Source of the DNA: Ipomoea triloba
Lineage: Eukaryota > Streptophyta > Magnoliopsida > Solanales > Convolvulaceae
Reading direction: 5' to 3'
Length of the DNA stretch: 64,000 nt
Assembly (NCBI RefSeq): GCF_003576645.1
Contig: NC_044924.1
Location: forward strand, 28,268,167 to 28,332,166
Shown in pieces: positions 32,237 to 42,775 of the stretch. The translations under genes were made by a program, and so were the position numbers. The notes beneath the pieces were generated by a model. That model saw only the letters and a program-made list of their open reading frames with translations. It had not been told where the DNA came from and ran no database searches. The first letter of the stretch is position 1. Every line of letters begins with the position of its first letter.

Positions 32237-32260
32237 TCAATATATATATATATATATATA
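32237..32260. repeat. TA microsatellite
   Basis: Pure (TA)n, at the edge of a PMD copy as at 48.7 kb. Confidence 0.9.
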
Positions 32261-32264
32261 CACT

Positions 32265-32774
32265 AATTTATTTCAAAGTGGAGTTTGTGCATGATTTCAA
32301 GGTGTGTTCAATTGCTTGAATGTTGGGTGCAAGATTTGGAGAGTTTCAGTGCAAGATGGGTGCAAGATTTGGAGGGTTTTAGTGCAAGATTTGTGCAATG
32401 ATGGTGCATTTTGTGCATCAATGGATGATTCCTTAAAAGAATATGAAATTTTTTTTAGAGAGAGGGAAAATTTGAGGATTTAGGTGCAAGAATTTGATGA
32501 TAGGGTTATGTCTTACATTGAACTGGTAGTAGGTTTTGATAGATTGTCTAGATTGAAAATGATATATTTGGACTGATCTTTGATCACTGCAAAGGTGGAG
32601 AGATGGTGGCCAGAGACCCATTCTTTCCAACTTCTACTATATATTTGGGGAAGTCACCATCACATTCCGCATTGATGGCATGACAGTTGCAAGATGTTTC
32701 TAAATGCAGACAAAAGATGAGTTGCGTGACATATGTATGTCATGACCACCTCTACATTATTGTTTCCAAACCCT
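32265..32774 (+). pseudogene. PMD remnant, copy D (N-terminal half)
   Basis: Opens with the GTGTGTTCAATTGC and GTGCAAGATTTGGAG modules, then GTGCAATGATGGTGCATTTT, and the frames for LSRLKMIYLD and TFGEVTI-like pieces (32540-32670). The copy stops before the C-terminal half. Non-functional. Confidence 0.6.
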
Positions 32775-33383
32775 TAGTGTTTAGTGGATCGAAAGAGCTT
32801 ATTGGAATAGCTGAATGAGGCAAATAGCTTTTTTCAACTTTTTGTAAAAGCCAAAATTATTTCTATCTTCAATCTCATGGATTACCCCTGAACTTTTTCC
32901 ATATTTGACAAACCAAGGTGTTCATCTTCATCCCCAAAACACAAAACACACGACATAAATTACTATCAACACAAGTCAAGAAACAAGCTAACCCAACAAG
33001 GAGGTCATCTTCATCATCAAAACTCATAACACAAAACAAACCTATATTTTTTAATTCACAAATTAAAATAAAATAAAATAATAACAACAACAATGGAAAA
33101 TACTACCAGGCCAACTCGAGTCAAAAAATGAGTTAACCCACAATCGTCATCTCCAATCATTAGTTCTTCATCTTCAATTCTCACCGCCGACTAGTTCTAA
33201 ACATACAATCTGATCATTGACTAGTTCTAAACTCACAATCCCTAACCAATGCTATCAATACCACCTTTGCTAATTTCTTTGCCCTTTTTTCTCCTCTAAG
33301 TCTCGCTGTCTTCTTTGCCATCGATTCGCTAAGATGAAAATATTGTCGGTAGGGATTTGCTATTTGCTATCTAATGGCAAATT
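32775..33383. other. Stretch without recognised features
   Basis: No gene recognised; a 72-codon minus frame at 32875-33093 is hydrophobic and matches nothing I know. Confidence 0.4.
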
Positions 33384-33782
33384 ATTGTGTGGACCATGGT
33401 CCAAAACAATTTTGTTTTGATGTTAAAATTTTTTTTTTTATTCCGCACATTTGTTAGAACAATGAACATTTTGAGCTAAGACCGTAAGATAATGTATTTT
33501 ATGAGTTCTAATAATATACTTTATGTATGTATTAGAATAATGTACTTAATGTTTGATTAATGAAATTTATGGGTTAAGATAATGTATGTTATGAGTTAGA
33601 CTAATGTATAATGTATTTAAGTTTTAGAATAATTACATTTCTGTGTAAGATAATATATTTTATGAGTTAAAATAATGTACTTTATCTGCTACAATAATAT
33701 ATATTTATAAGTTAGAATAATTATACTTTATGTCTTTTTACACTGTGGTCCACATAGTTGTGTGGAACACGGTCCATACAAT
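33384..33782. mobile_element. MITE-like element with minisatellite interior
   Basis: Ends ATTGTGTGGACCATGGTCC and, inverted, GGTCCATACAAT. The interior is a degenerate array of a ~22-bp word (GTTAGAATAATGTACTTTATG and variants). No coding capacity. Target duplication uncertain. Confidence 0.5.
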
Positions 33783-33811
33783 AATGATTTATATTTTAAT
33801 GGGTTGTGGAC

Positions 33812-33812
33812 C

Positions 33813-33850
<38 letters not shown>
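33812..33850. repeat. AAT trinucleotide microsatellite
   Basis: About 13 units of ATA/AAT. Confidence 0.9.
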
Positions 33851-33851
<1 letters not shown>

Positions 33852-33959
33852 TTTTACAATAAAATTATTTGATATTTTAAATATTAAAATTTAAAATAAT
33901 TCAATAATTGTTAAATAAATAAAAATAACACACTCAGAGCAAACTCATTAGTGTGTTTT

Positions 33960-34254
33960 TTTTTTTTTGTTATTATTTTTTCCGGTCCATGCATGAGAGA
34001 GGAGGAAAGAGAGAAGAGGAGAAATGAAGACAAAAAACAAATTCTAACAAAAAAAGTTTTTAAAAAATTTCTTTATGCACCCAGCTGAGTGCACGCATCT
34101 AGTTGGGTGCCGAGTTTCCGACACGCGGGAGTAGCAGATCTGCTTTCTCTCCTTTCCTCATTTAGTGGACCCCACAAATATTTTAGATTTGCAGGAGTAA
34201 AATCCTCTATAAAATTAACCACCCCCCCCCCCTTGTAAAAATCTACCCTAAGTT
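33960..34254 (+). repeat. R1 repeat fragment
   Basis: CACCCAGCTGAGTGCACGCA and the TGGACCCCACAAATATTTTA block, followed by a C10 run at 34221-34231. Confidence 0.6.
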
Positions 34255-34640
34255 TTTTTTCTCTGCAAAAATCAGAAAAGAACCATTGTTATGGTTGCCT
34301 ATCTTCTAAGAAAATTATAATTGATGACTTAAATTTTAGAATCATTTATCAAGGATTAAAAGTTCATACCTCCTAATATATTTAGAACACAGAATAACAC
34401 AATACACAAATTCCCTTAAAAGTTATTTTATATGAATAAGTTAATATTAAACAAATAATTTTAACTACATTTATACAACCAACTAATACTATCAGTGACA
34501 AAACCAACTAACCTTAGGTACAACTAATACTAATAGTTTGGACTTTTCTGAAAGATTGAGCTAATGGTAAAAAAAAATGTTGTCACTTGAGTTTGTCAAA
34601 TTTTCAAAAATTCTTTTTTTTTTTAACTTAAAATACAACA
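34255..34640 (+). repeat. R5 repeat
   Basis: Matches 11.76-12.0 kb over its length (TAGAATCATTTATCAAGG, CATACCTCCTAATATATTTA). Confidence 0.6.
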
Positions 34641-35210
34641 AACACAAGTACAACTTTCATTTCTCATTCAGGTGAATTCCCAGCCTCATGCAAGCATGCA
34701 CACCACAAGCTTCTAGATCAGGCCTGGATTTCATATCACCCTCAACAGCTTCACTCTACATTCTGTGGGGAAGGACAAGGGGTTTTGAGTTTGAAGAAAA
34801 TAAGAATGAGCGATATCAAGCCAAGCAACTAACGCTACTATTTGCTGCAAGCTAATCTACTCTCACAAATGCAGCAACAATAACCAAGTAGCCAAAACAC
34901 TCGTCAAGGGTCAGGGAGGTATCAAGAATAAAGTTCCAGGTAGAAGAGATGAGGGAAGATAGAAGAGGCAAATTGAGTAAAAAATAAATAAATTCTGACA
35001 AAAAATAGTTTCTTTATGCACGCAGCTGACGCGTGAACTGCACGCACCTAGTTGGGGGCAGATCTTCCCACACGTGAGAGTGGCGCAATTGCTTTCGTTC
35101 CTTTTCCCATTCAGCAGGCCACACAAAATTTTGGATTTGTAGGAGTTAAAATAACTATAAAAAAACACAAAACATTGAACCACTTCTCAGGTGCCTCCAT
35201 AATGTGGGGA
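34641..35210 (+). repeat. R1 repeat copy
   Basis: One unit, from the GTGAATTCCCAGCCTCATGC block to TGCCTCCATAATGTGG, where R2 takes over. Confidence 0.7.
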
Positions 35211-35520
35211 CGAAAAAGAGAATATTTGTTAAATTAGTATGTTACCGTTATTAATTTCTGTAATATAATATTTTCTGTAAAATATTTGTTGTTCAGTAAT
35301 CTGATTAAAATCGCCACAATGCAGATAATTAAAGACCAAAAAAAGTATAATTAATTAAAAATCGAGATTACAATACGAGTATTGTTAAATGATTAGAACC
35401 TTTATTTTCTCTTCTCCCAAAAGGTTGAATCCCCAACCCCAAGGCCCCCCACCCCTGACCCGACAAAGGATCTGGGAGGATGTAAATCATGATAACTCAA
35501 CTGAACACAGAGGCTAGACC
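35211..35520 (+). repeat. R2 module
   Basis: Most complete R2 copy; matches 21.78-22.06 and 48.9-49.25 kb. Confidence 0.65.
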
Positions 35521-36239
35521 TTTGCTCACTGCGCACAAGGATGGTGCAGTTTGTGCATTAATCAAAGATTCCCTGAAAGATTATGAGTTTTTTTTTTTTT
35601 TCTAGAGAGGGAATATTTTGAGGATTTGGGTGCAAGAATTTGATGATAGGGTTATGACTTACATTGGACTGGTAGGCTTTGATGGATTATCTAGATTGGA
35701 AATGATATATTTAGACTGGTTTTTAATTTGCTCACTGCAATGTTGGAGAGATTGCGGCCAGAGACCCATTCTTTCCAACTGCCATTATTTGGGGAAGTCA
35801 CCATCACATTGCAAAATGAGTAGATTATATTCTCTTAGGATTGTGCATTGATGGTATGGATGTTTCCAAATGCAGACAAAATATGACATATGTTTGTCAT
35901 GACCACCTCTACAATATTATTAGGCTTAACAATATATAATTCAATTTCATGTACCTCTTCTTTGATCCTAACATGTCTACAGAATTAGCTATCAGTGACA
36001 GAATATTCAACTGATGAAGACATGAAATGCAGGACTCGGTTGCATATCATTCAATTATTAGGTGGAGTGTTATACCTCGACACGACAACAACAATGGATT
36101 TGGAAGTGTATCGCCTTACTTTCTCCAAACATACTCCTCCCTCAGGGTCTAATACATCGACTTAGAATTGTCAGGTATATATATTTATTAATCTATTTCA
36201 AAGTTATGCTAAACCAAGATTATGTGAAAAATTAAATAT
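35521..36239 (+). pseudogene. PMD remnant, copy E
   Basis: The frame at 35660-35780 gives GLVGFDGLSRLEMIYLDW followed by a piece equal to the ALVERW motif after a shift; 35800-35870 gives TLQ and LGLCIDGMDVSK. The C-terminal half is shortened by a deletion near 36095, where the CGACACGACAACAACAATGG block jumps straight to GATTTGGAAG. Non-functional. Confidence 0.65.
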
Positions 36240-36557
36240 TCCTGATCGAGGATTCATGCATCCCTTTAACATATGCATCCCTTTTTCCTGAAAAATATAT
36301 TTCTATATGTAAGATCATATATAGTTTTACATTCAAAGCAGTCAAATATATAACAAAAGTTTCTACACTTTCTAAAATGGTACAAATTACTTATAGTTCT
36401 ACCTTTTGCACTCTTCACCAATACAAGATTGAGTGAAATAGAGTAGAATTACCTTAAAGCAAGGACCGTAAATAATGAGAAATTTGATCTTGGAGTAAAT
36501 GAGCTCAGTTGCTTATAATTGTAGAAATCATATTTAGATTTACAGTTTAATTTGGTC
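36240..36557 (-). repeat. R4 repeat
   Basis: Matches 50.4-50.71 kb. It is cut at TTGATATG by the hAT-type MITE and resumes after it at 37260. Confidence 0.7.
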
Positions 36558-36565
36558 TTGATATG

Positions 36566-36924
36566 TAGGGCTGTTAACGAACCGAACATAAACGAACATA
36601 GGCTGTTCGTGTTCGTTTGTTAAGGATTTTGGGGTGTTCATGTTTATGTTCGTTTGTTAAGGTTTTTGAAAATTCTGTTCGTGTTCGTTTGTTAAGCGTT
36701 CGTTAGTATTCGTTAACGTTCGCGAACATGTTCACGAACGTGTTCGTTAACGTTAACGAACACGTTCACGAACGTGTTCGCAAACGTTAACAAACACGTT
36801 CACAAACATGTTCATTTACGTTCATGAACACGTTCGTGAACACTTAATAACCAAACACCTTCACATGTTTATGAACACATTTGTTCGCGAACAATAAATA
36901 ATCTGCATTCACATCTTCACGAAC

Positions 36925-36985
<61 letters not shown>

Positions 36986-37251
36986 AACATGTTCGCGAAC
37001 ATTATTAAACGAACACTAAACGAGTTTGTTCGCGAACACTACTAAACGAACACTACTAAACCAACACAAACGAGCTTGTTCGCGAACACTTAGCAAGCGA
37101 GCTTACCACTGTTCAGACTCTGTTCGTTTATTAAACGAGCTCTAAATTTTGTTTGTTAATGTTCGTTTACCTTAATAAACGAACATAAACGAACGCTTAC
37201 CGAGCTCGAACACGAGTAGTCTGTCGAAAGTTCTGTTCGCTAACAGCCCTA
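36566..37251. mobile_element. hAT-type MITE with GTTCG palindrome arrays
   Basis: 686 bp with terminal inverted repeats TAGGGCTGTTAACGAAC / GTTCGCTAACAGCCCTA and a perfect 8-bp target duplication TTGATATG (36558-36565, 37252-37259), as for the hAT superfamily. The interior consists largely of CGAACACGTTCACGAACG-like words in both orientations and a (TA)n tract at 36929-36976. No coding capacity. The empty site is visible at 50.71 kb (TTGATATGCACTTG). Confidence 0.92.
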
Positions 37252-37259
37252 TTGATATG

Positions 37260-37560
37260 CACTCGTATAAGACTAAAAGTAATGCAAAGTTAAATAGATC
37301 AAATAATATAATTACCTAAAAATAATGTGAGCAACGATGATAAGTCCAATCATTATCGAAAGAAACAAGTTCATTTGCTTGAAATAGTAATATAAAAATC
37401 CTTAAAGATATATGGTTTGTTCCATGCACCCCTATAAGACTAATAGTATTACAGGAGAATCAATTTTCAGTAATATAATACAAATATTTACTGTTTCTAA
37501 ATCATATCTATATTCTTTCTATTACCATTTTAGGCATGCGAACTCATTTACTCCTTGAAA
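37260..37560 (-). repeat. R4 repeat, continued
   Basis: Continues the unit split by the MITE; matches 50.71-50.89 kb (GTTTGTTCCATGCACCCCTA). After 37490 an R4 piece in the other orientation follows. Confidence 0.65.
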
Positions 37561-37574
37561 GAACTCATTCTACG

Positions 37575-37700
37575 TCTCAGGCCAGAGACAAAGAAGGTTT
37601 CTTTGTGTCTGGACCGAGATGAAGAAGGTTTCTTTGTCTCCGGCCAGAGACATAGAAATCATGGTTGGAGACGAAGAGTTTCATCGTCTCTGGCATGACG
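37575..37700. repeat. Cluster of three small hairpins
   Basis: GGCCAGAGACAAAGAA pairs with TTTCTTTGTGTCTGGACC (37580-37613); GACCGAGATGAAGAA pairs with TTTCTTTGTCTCCGGCC (37611-37645); GAGACGAAGA pairs with TTCATCGTCTC (37668-37691). All use the same GAGACAAAGAA word. Confidence 0.7.
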
Positions 37701-38735
37701 TTCTGGTTTTTTTTTTTAATTTAAATAATTATTTTTATGTTTTTTTTTAAAAATATTGTGACCAGTTAGAGACCTGTAAATGAGACAAATTACAAGAAAT
37801 GGGTTAGTTTAGGGATCGAATTGTATTTTTTTTTTAGATTCAGTGGTGTAATTGCATTATCGTGTGCAGTTCAACAATGGCCTGTTTGACTCTTATTCCT
37901 TTAATAATGATGATGATAATCAGGCCTAGTACGAACGGATATTAGTTTGACTATGATATGGGCTTAAAGGTGCGTTCTACAGTTAGGGCATGCTTAGGAC
38001 ACCTCGTGGCCAGCCAAAAAAAATATAATAATAATTTTTACTATAAAATTATTTTATATGGAAAGCCTTTAAATTAGTGTTGCCATGCATTATGTTCACC
38101 TTTAATAAAATATTTAATTAAAAATTGTAGATTAACATATAAAATGAAATGTTTATATCTAAATCGATTTTTCGTTATTTAGTTATATTAGGAATAATCA
38201 TTCCATGACAATTGATTTAACTCAGACATCTTATTTTTTAAGAAAACGAGTCATTGTGAAATCAGAATAATACACAACCATCGTTGCTCCAACCAAATAG
38301 GTTGTTCGATAATGCCCAGCCACGGTTAGAACCAGCCGTTGGTGCAGCATCATTTAGTTAAGCTAATATCAGTGTTAGTTGTAAGCAAATTTGTTATCTC
38401 AATACTGTACACTATTTTATTTAAATAAAATGCAATTTGTAATTTTCCTCCCTGGGGTATACATAATTACAGTGGCCGGTAGCGAAGCATTGTACGGTGG
38501 ATTTATAATTTGCTCTCCAAGAACACCTATTAATATGCCTAGGAATGATAATACAACACAAATTCAAATTATTTGTAATAACCTTTACGTTTTATTATAT
38601 ACAAATTTTGATTTATTTGTTGTTTTAAATTATTGATTTACTCCAATTATTGTGTACTTATTTGATTTTTTTTTATTTCTCAAAAGTATTGCAGTAGTTA
38701 GCAAATCAAATAATATATGCAATTAATATATATTA
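37701..38735. other. Unassigned stretch upstream of the helicase remnant
   Basis: No gene recognised. An 81-codon frame at 38391-38636 matches no family I know. Part of it may be older Helitron sequence. Confidence 0.35.
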
Positions 38736-39115
38736 TTGTCATGCCACTCTCTTGGTCTTTGCAATGATACGCATCTCATCGTCATAAGATTGGCAAATCA
38801 CATTGTCGAAACAAGGATAGTTAATGGGACACATGAAGGACTCAAAGTTCTTATTCCCCGAATGTCTCTCAGCTCACTCCTTGTAATACGAGATTGTCCT
38901 TCAAGTTCTAGCGTAAACAATTCCCATTGATACTCACATATGTCATGACTGTTAACAAAAGCCAGGGCCATACACTAATCATGGTCAATTGCACGTGGCT
39001 TTTCCTAAGTCCTCCATCTTGATGGCATGAAGGTGTTAGCTTTAGACGATGATAGACAATGCAAGATTCTATTACTACTACCAATGTTATCTACAAAGAG
39101 GTTTTCGATAATGTG
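38736..39115 (+). pseudogene. Helitron PIF1-type helicase, C-terminal remnant
   Basis: One frame reads GLCNDTHLIVIRLANHIV with IVNGTHEGLKVLIPRMSL (38752-38870), then in other frames MTVNKSQGHTL (38947-38980) and KVLALDDDRQC ... TNVIYKEVFDNV (39027-39114) with a stop. This is the order of the last part of Helitron Rep/helicase proteins (G.CNGTRL, AMTINKSQGQ, the final TNVVYKEVF). Helitrons move by rolling circle; the Rep domain and most of the helicase are missing here. Frameshifts make it dead. Confidence 0.8.
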
Positions 39116-39644
39116 TAATTTGAACCGGTGATATTATGTTTTTTTTTTCAAAGAGAATATTTGCCCCAAGTTATACAAATCATAAACACTGATATATAAA
39201 CTTTCCAAAGTTTCGGCACCAAATGCTTACATATACATATTAGCTATTAATTCAACAATTATTTGATTGAATTCAAGCAATGATAACATCTCAAAACATA
39301 ATCAATCCAAACCATTTTTTCGATTGCACTATATAATATTTGATGTTATAGTTTATATAATTATATATAGATCCAAATATTTTTAAGAGTAAATATCACT
39401 TTTAGTCCCTTGACTATCATAGCTGAATCACATTTAGTCTTTGACTATTGTTTTTTTTTTCTAATTAGGTGCATGACTTTTAAATAAGTATCAGATTTGG
39501 TCCTCCGGCCTAACTTTCCTGCCACATGTTGCCTGAATTCCTATAGAAAAAATAATGGGTTATAATTAGAAGGGTATTCTTGTAATTTCAAATTTAATTT
39601 ATTTGCCTATTTTATTTTTATTTTACCGAATCGCTGCAAAGCAT

Positions 39645-39990
39645 ATCCTGCAAGTATTTTGTGATTCTCGACTACAGGCGAGGACGAGTCTGTTGCCAGA
39701 TTTGTGGGAGAATATATTCCTCCCACATCTATCTCACTTGAAGGTTTGGTAAATTAAAGAACTTGGCTTGCTGGAAATTAAAGTCCAGATAGCAAATCAA
39801 GAAAGCTTAAGCTTCTCGAAAAAGTATACAATGAGACTATGGATATTGGCACTAATAAGTTTGCAGTTTACTACAAGGATTGGTTAACAGAAGGAGTTGA
39901 GCCTCCTTCAATACCTTCAGTCCAAATTCCCTTTATATCTCCTCAGCTGGCTCAGAACGAGTTAATTCATGGTCCTCTGACTACATATAG
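39645..39990 (+). pseudogene. CERBERUS/LIN-like E3 ligase exon fragments, captured
   Basis: First part: AAKHILQVFCDSRLQARTSL and LWENIFLPHLSHLKVW, then a stop where a tyrosine is expected, and a frameshift. Second part: SRKLKLLEKVYNETMDIGTN, FAVYYKDWLTEGVEPPSIPS. Both match, in order, the region between the U-box and WD40 parts of plant CERBERUS/LIN-type E3 ubiquitin ligases as I know them. Broken and without the U-box. The family name is from memory of motif wording and should be checked. Confidence 0.6.
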
Positions 39991-40269
39991 CGTATAGGAC
40001 ATGAGAAATACGAGTAATAATACACTATACAGGTGAACGGACAATATAATTTTACTCCTTCATTTGACCTCAACTTAACCAAAATTTGACGAAAGGACCA
40101 ACATTGGAAAGAATTTGAAAGTCAAGAGACTTAAATTGTCCAAATTAAAAGTCGGGGACTAATTTTGAAAAATCAACATAGTCGGAGGACCATTGCTGGA
40201 ATTAACTCGCTCAGAACGAAGATCCCAATAGCGTTCCGCGCATTGTATGTAGGCAGTTTCTCACCCCAG

Positions 40270-40440
40270 CCAGTCAGTAAAAAGTTATATGACGAGATAT
40301 TTCAGCATAAAAATGGAGTGGAATTGGACTACAAGGAAGAAAGCTATGGCGGGATTGCATCAATGTCGAATGATAGTGTCACTGAAGAAACACACTGCTC
40401 TCTAATAGTTAAAATTGAACCTGATGCTACATGCCAGTCT
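40270..40440 (+). pseudogene. Further exon of the CERBERUS/LIN-like fragment
   Basis: Open from an acceptor-like TTTCTCACCCCAG (ending 40269) to a GTAAGT donor at 40441. It reads PVSKKLYDEIFQHKNGVELD and more. Such a (S/V)SxKLYD stretch follows the previous fragment in LIN-like proteins. The exon keeps both splice borders, so genomic DNA, not mRNA, was captured. Confidence 0.5.
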
Positions 40441-40446
40441 GTAAGT

Positions 40447-41100
40447 ACTAAATTTTTGCAATTTGATCATTGGATGTCTAATGTTTACTAGGAAACTTAT
40501 ACTCTGAAGATGAATGTTATTCCAATAACTGAAGAGGCGAAGACGATCCACAGTATATCATTTTAGCAATGTTCATCCAAAGCCATCAATTCAAGAATTT
40601 ATGGTACTATTTTTTTCTGCACCTCATGTAAAGGTAAGCGAGTTTATCATCAAGAGGATAACAAAAGCATCTTTTGGACAGCAGAAGTGTGGGAAAAATC
40701 CCACTTCTTATGACTATCATAATCACAAAACCACACGTACGGTACACAAATATGAGATAATACCCAATAGGCCAAAAATAAATATGAACACAAGAAACAC
40801 AAGATTTACGTGTAAAATCCCAAAATGACGGGGAAAAATCACGGGCCACCAACAACAACAATTTCTACTATCACAAATCTTGGTACAAAATTTTAGGCTA
40901 TCACACGAGCCTCATGCTTGACCCCAAAATGAGTTGTTTTTAATGTTTATTTTTTGGGCCCCACGGAAAACCATTACTTCTATAAGCTCCTTACAGTTTC
41001 CTCTATTATACTATCTTTCCTTCACCTGGCCTCATGCTTGGCCCCACTAAAAAGTCCAAAAAAAAATCACAAATGTTGGGACCAAAAGTGATATTTACTC
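40447..41100. other. Right part of the second MULE
   Basis: No gene recognised. GTGTAAAATCCCAAAATGAC followed by GGGGAAAAATCACGGGCCAC resembles LTR-type sequence and may be a further nested piece. Confidence 0.3.
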
Positions 41101-41109
41101 TATTTTTAA

Positions 41110-41161
41110 AATATTATCGAAAATCCATTCCGTGCATGCATCGCACAGGTGAAAATATTAG
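41110..41161 (+). mobile_element. Probable Helitron 3' terminus
   Basis: A hairpin CCGTGC ... GCACAGG at about 41130-41149 is followed by AAAATATTAG then T. Helitron ends have a short GC-rich hairpin close to a terminal CTRR next to T; here the end is TTAG instead of CTAG. With the MULE removed it lies about 320 bp after the helicase stop codon, as expected. Confidence 0.5.
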
Positions 41162-41164
41162 TTT

Positions 41165-41603
41165 GTAGTTAAATTAAAATAATATTTTTGTATTGTTATA
41201 ATGAACATATTGTGTATATAAAATGAAATTAAAGAGCAGAGCTTATACTGATGGATAACATTGCATATTAGGTTTACTGGTCAGACCGCCCCTAGGTAGA
41301 TGGTAAAACTAGTTAGTCAAAAGGGTCTGAGTAGTGTGAACCAACTCAAGGAATAACTAGATCAAGAGAGCACAAGAAAGATATTCAATACGGTGCAACT
41401 TAGGAGTTTAGCAAGACTGAGTTTATTATTCATAATAATAAGGACATGGCTACCTATTTCTAACGTAATAAGGATTCCCAATGAGGTAGTCTTGGAATTT
41501 TTTTTTTCTTTTAAGGCTCTAAGCCCACTTGAATTAAAGACAAGCAAATCTCAATAATACAAAATTTTTTGTCTTTTTAAATCCTCTCTATATTCTTTCT
41601 ATA
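41165..41603 (+). repeat. Block shared with 46.99-47.34 kb, then R4
   Basis: CCGCCCCTAGGTAGATGG, AAAAGGGTCTGAG, GTGCAACTTAGGAGTTTAGC correspond to 47.09-47.22 kb and continue into the block also present in S1/S2. Confidence 0.65.
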
Positions 41604-41865
41604 TCACTCCCTCTGTCCCATTTTATATGTTTGGTTCGGTTAACGAGACTTCACTAAAGTTATTTTTAATTCAAATTTTTATAATATTCAGTTTAGTATT
41701 AATATACAAAATTCATATATTTAGAAACTACAGTAAAAAGAACTATTAAACACAAAAAATTAAAATTAAAAATAAATTAAAAAAATAAAAATAAATAAAT
41801 ATAGAAAAAAGACTTAATTTGACAAATGAATAGTAAATAAGATAGATAAAATGGAACAGAAGAAA
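41604..41865. mobile_element. Stowaway-type MITE
   Basis: Starts TCACTCCCTCTGTCCCA, ends in the inverse (AAAATGGAACAGAAGAAA), flanked by TA on both sides. The CTCCCTC-GTCCCA end and TA duplication define Tc1/mariner-type Stowaway MITEs. The empty site (TTCTATTACCATTTTAGGC) is at 37518. Confidence 0.85.
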
Positions 41866-42169
41866 TACCATTTTAGGGATGCGAACTCATTTACTCCATG
41901 GAAGACTGGAATTCTCATCACTATTCACCTCCCTTTTAGATAATTATACTATATTTCACTTGCATTACCTTTATTTTAGCATCAATTTAAAAGTTAAAAC
42001 TTATATGTGAACATATATAGTTCAAGCATTTCAGGCCAGTGAACTAGTTTCCTCCACTCAACAAAGACCATTTTTTTGTTGTTGTCATTGTTCACCTTCC
42101 TATTAGGCAATTAATTATACTCTAGCATATCACGTGCATTACTTTTATTCTTGTAAGGGTACATGAAAC
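41866..42169 (+). repeat. R4 repeat units
   Basis: Two diverged units (CATTTCAGGCCAGTGAACTA, then CTTCCTATTAGGCAATTAAT), interrupted by the solo LTR at GAAAC. Confidence 0.65.
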
Positions 42170-42577
42170 TGTAAGATATATTTAATATAAATATATCTAT
42201 AGTAATTGAGAGGAATTAAAGAGAAGGATTATGGATGGAAATGAATTTATTTCTATTTGCTTCTGTACGTACACTCACACACAGACCACACTTTTTTTAA
42301 CAAAGAAAGGTTTTGCTTTGCATTATTTCTTCACTCCATTACAATTCCTACGACATTACTACAACATATATAAACATAGCAAACAAAGATGACAAAACAT
42401 AATGTCATAATCAACAACCACTAATCTATGTTTTGTGCTTTTTCCTACCCCACATCCCATAAAACATTCCATGTTTTAGGGGATATAATTATCCACTCCA
42501 TACTACCATGTTTTCAGGCATTACATCCACTTGGTTTATATTAATAATAATATATTATTATAATTATTATTACAACA
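42170..42577 (-). mobile_element. Solo LTR related to the intact Copia element
   Basis: 408 bp with TG...CA ends and target duplication GAAAC (42165-42169, 42578-42582). The first ~130 bp on plus are identical, by eye, to the LTRs at 26856 and 31320; the rest is clearly diverged with indels. No internal sequence remains, so it arose by LTR-LTR recombination. The target is an R4 unit (compare ACATGGAACAAATC at 23477). Confidence 0.93.
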
Positions 42578-42582
42578 GAAAC

Positions 42583-42685
42583 AAACCCTAGATCTGTAAA
42601 TTTTTTTACTATTTCAGCAAGTGAACTTGTTTCTGTCTATGTAGATAAGATTTATCATCATTTCCCACAATTTTTAGGTAATTAT
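42583..42685 (+). repeat. R4 repeat
   Basis: Rest of the unit split by the solo LTR; ends at ATTAT, the target duplication of the next insertion. Confidence 0.7.
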
Positions 42686-42717
42686 TGTTGGAAATAACAG
42701 ATTAATAAGTAAATACA

Positions 42718-42775
<58 letters not shown>

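Larger units (their letters stand above)
39387..41100. mobile_element. Second Mutator-like element, carrying E3-ligase exons
   Basis: 1714 bp, ends GAGTAAATATCACTTTTAG and its inverse, with a perfect 9-bp target duplication TATTTTTAA (39378-39386, 41101-41109). The terminal repeats are short (about 23 bp) and resemble those of the element at 24892. No transposase. It carries fragments of a CERBERUS/LIN-like gene. It inserted in the 3' part of the Helitron remnant. Confidence 0.85.

Noticed and set aside
38391..38636. 81-codon frame upstream of the helicase remnant as a Helitron Rep piece
   Set aside because: No HUH or Rep motif could be read; not supported.
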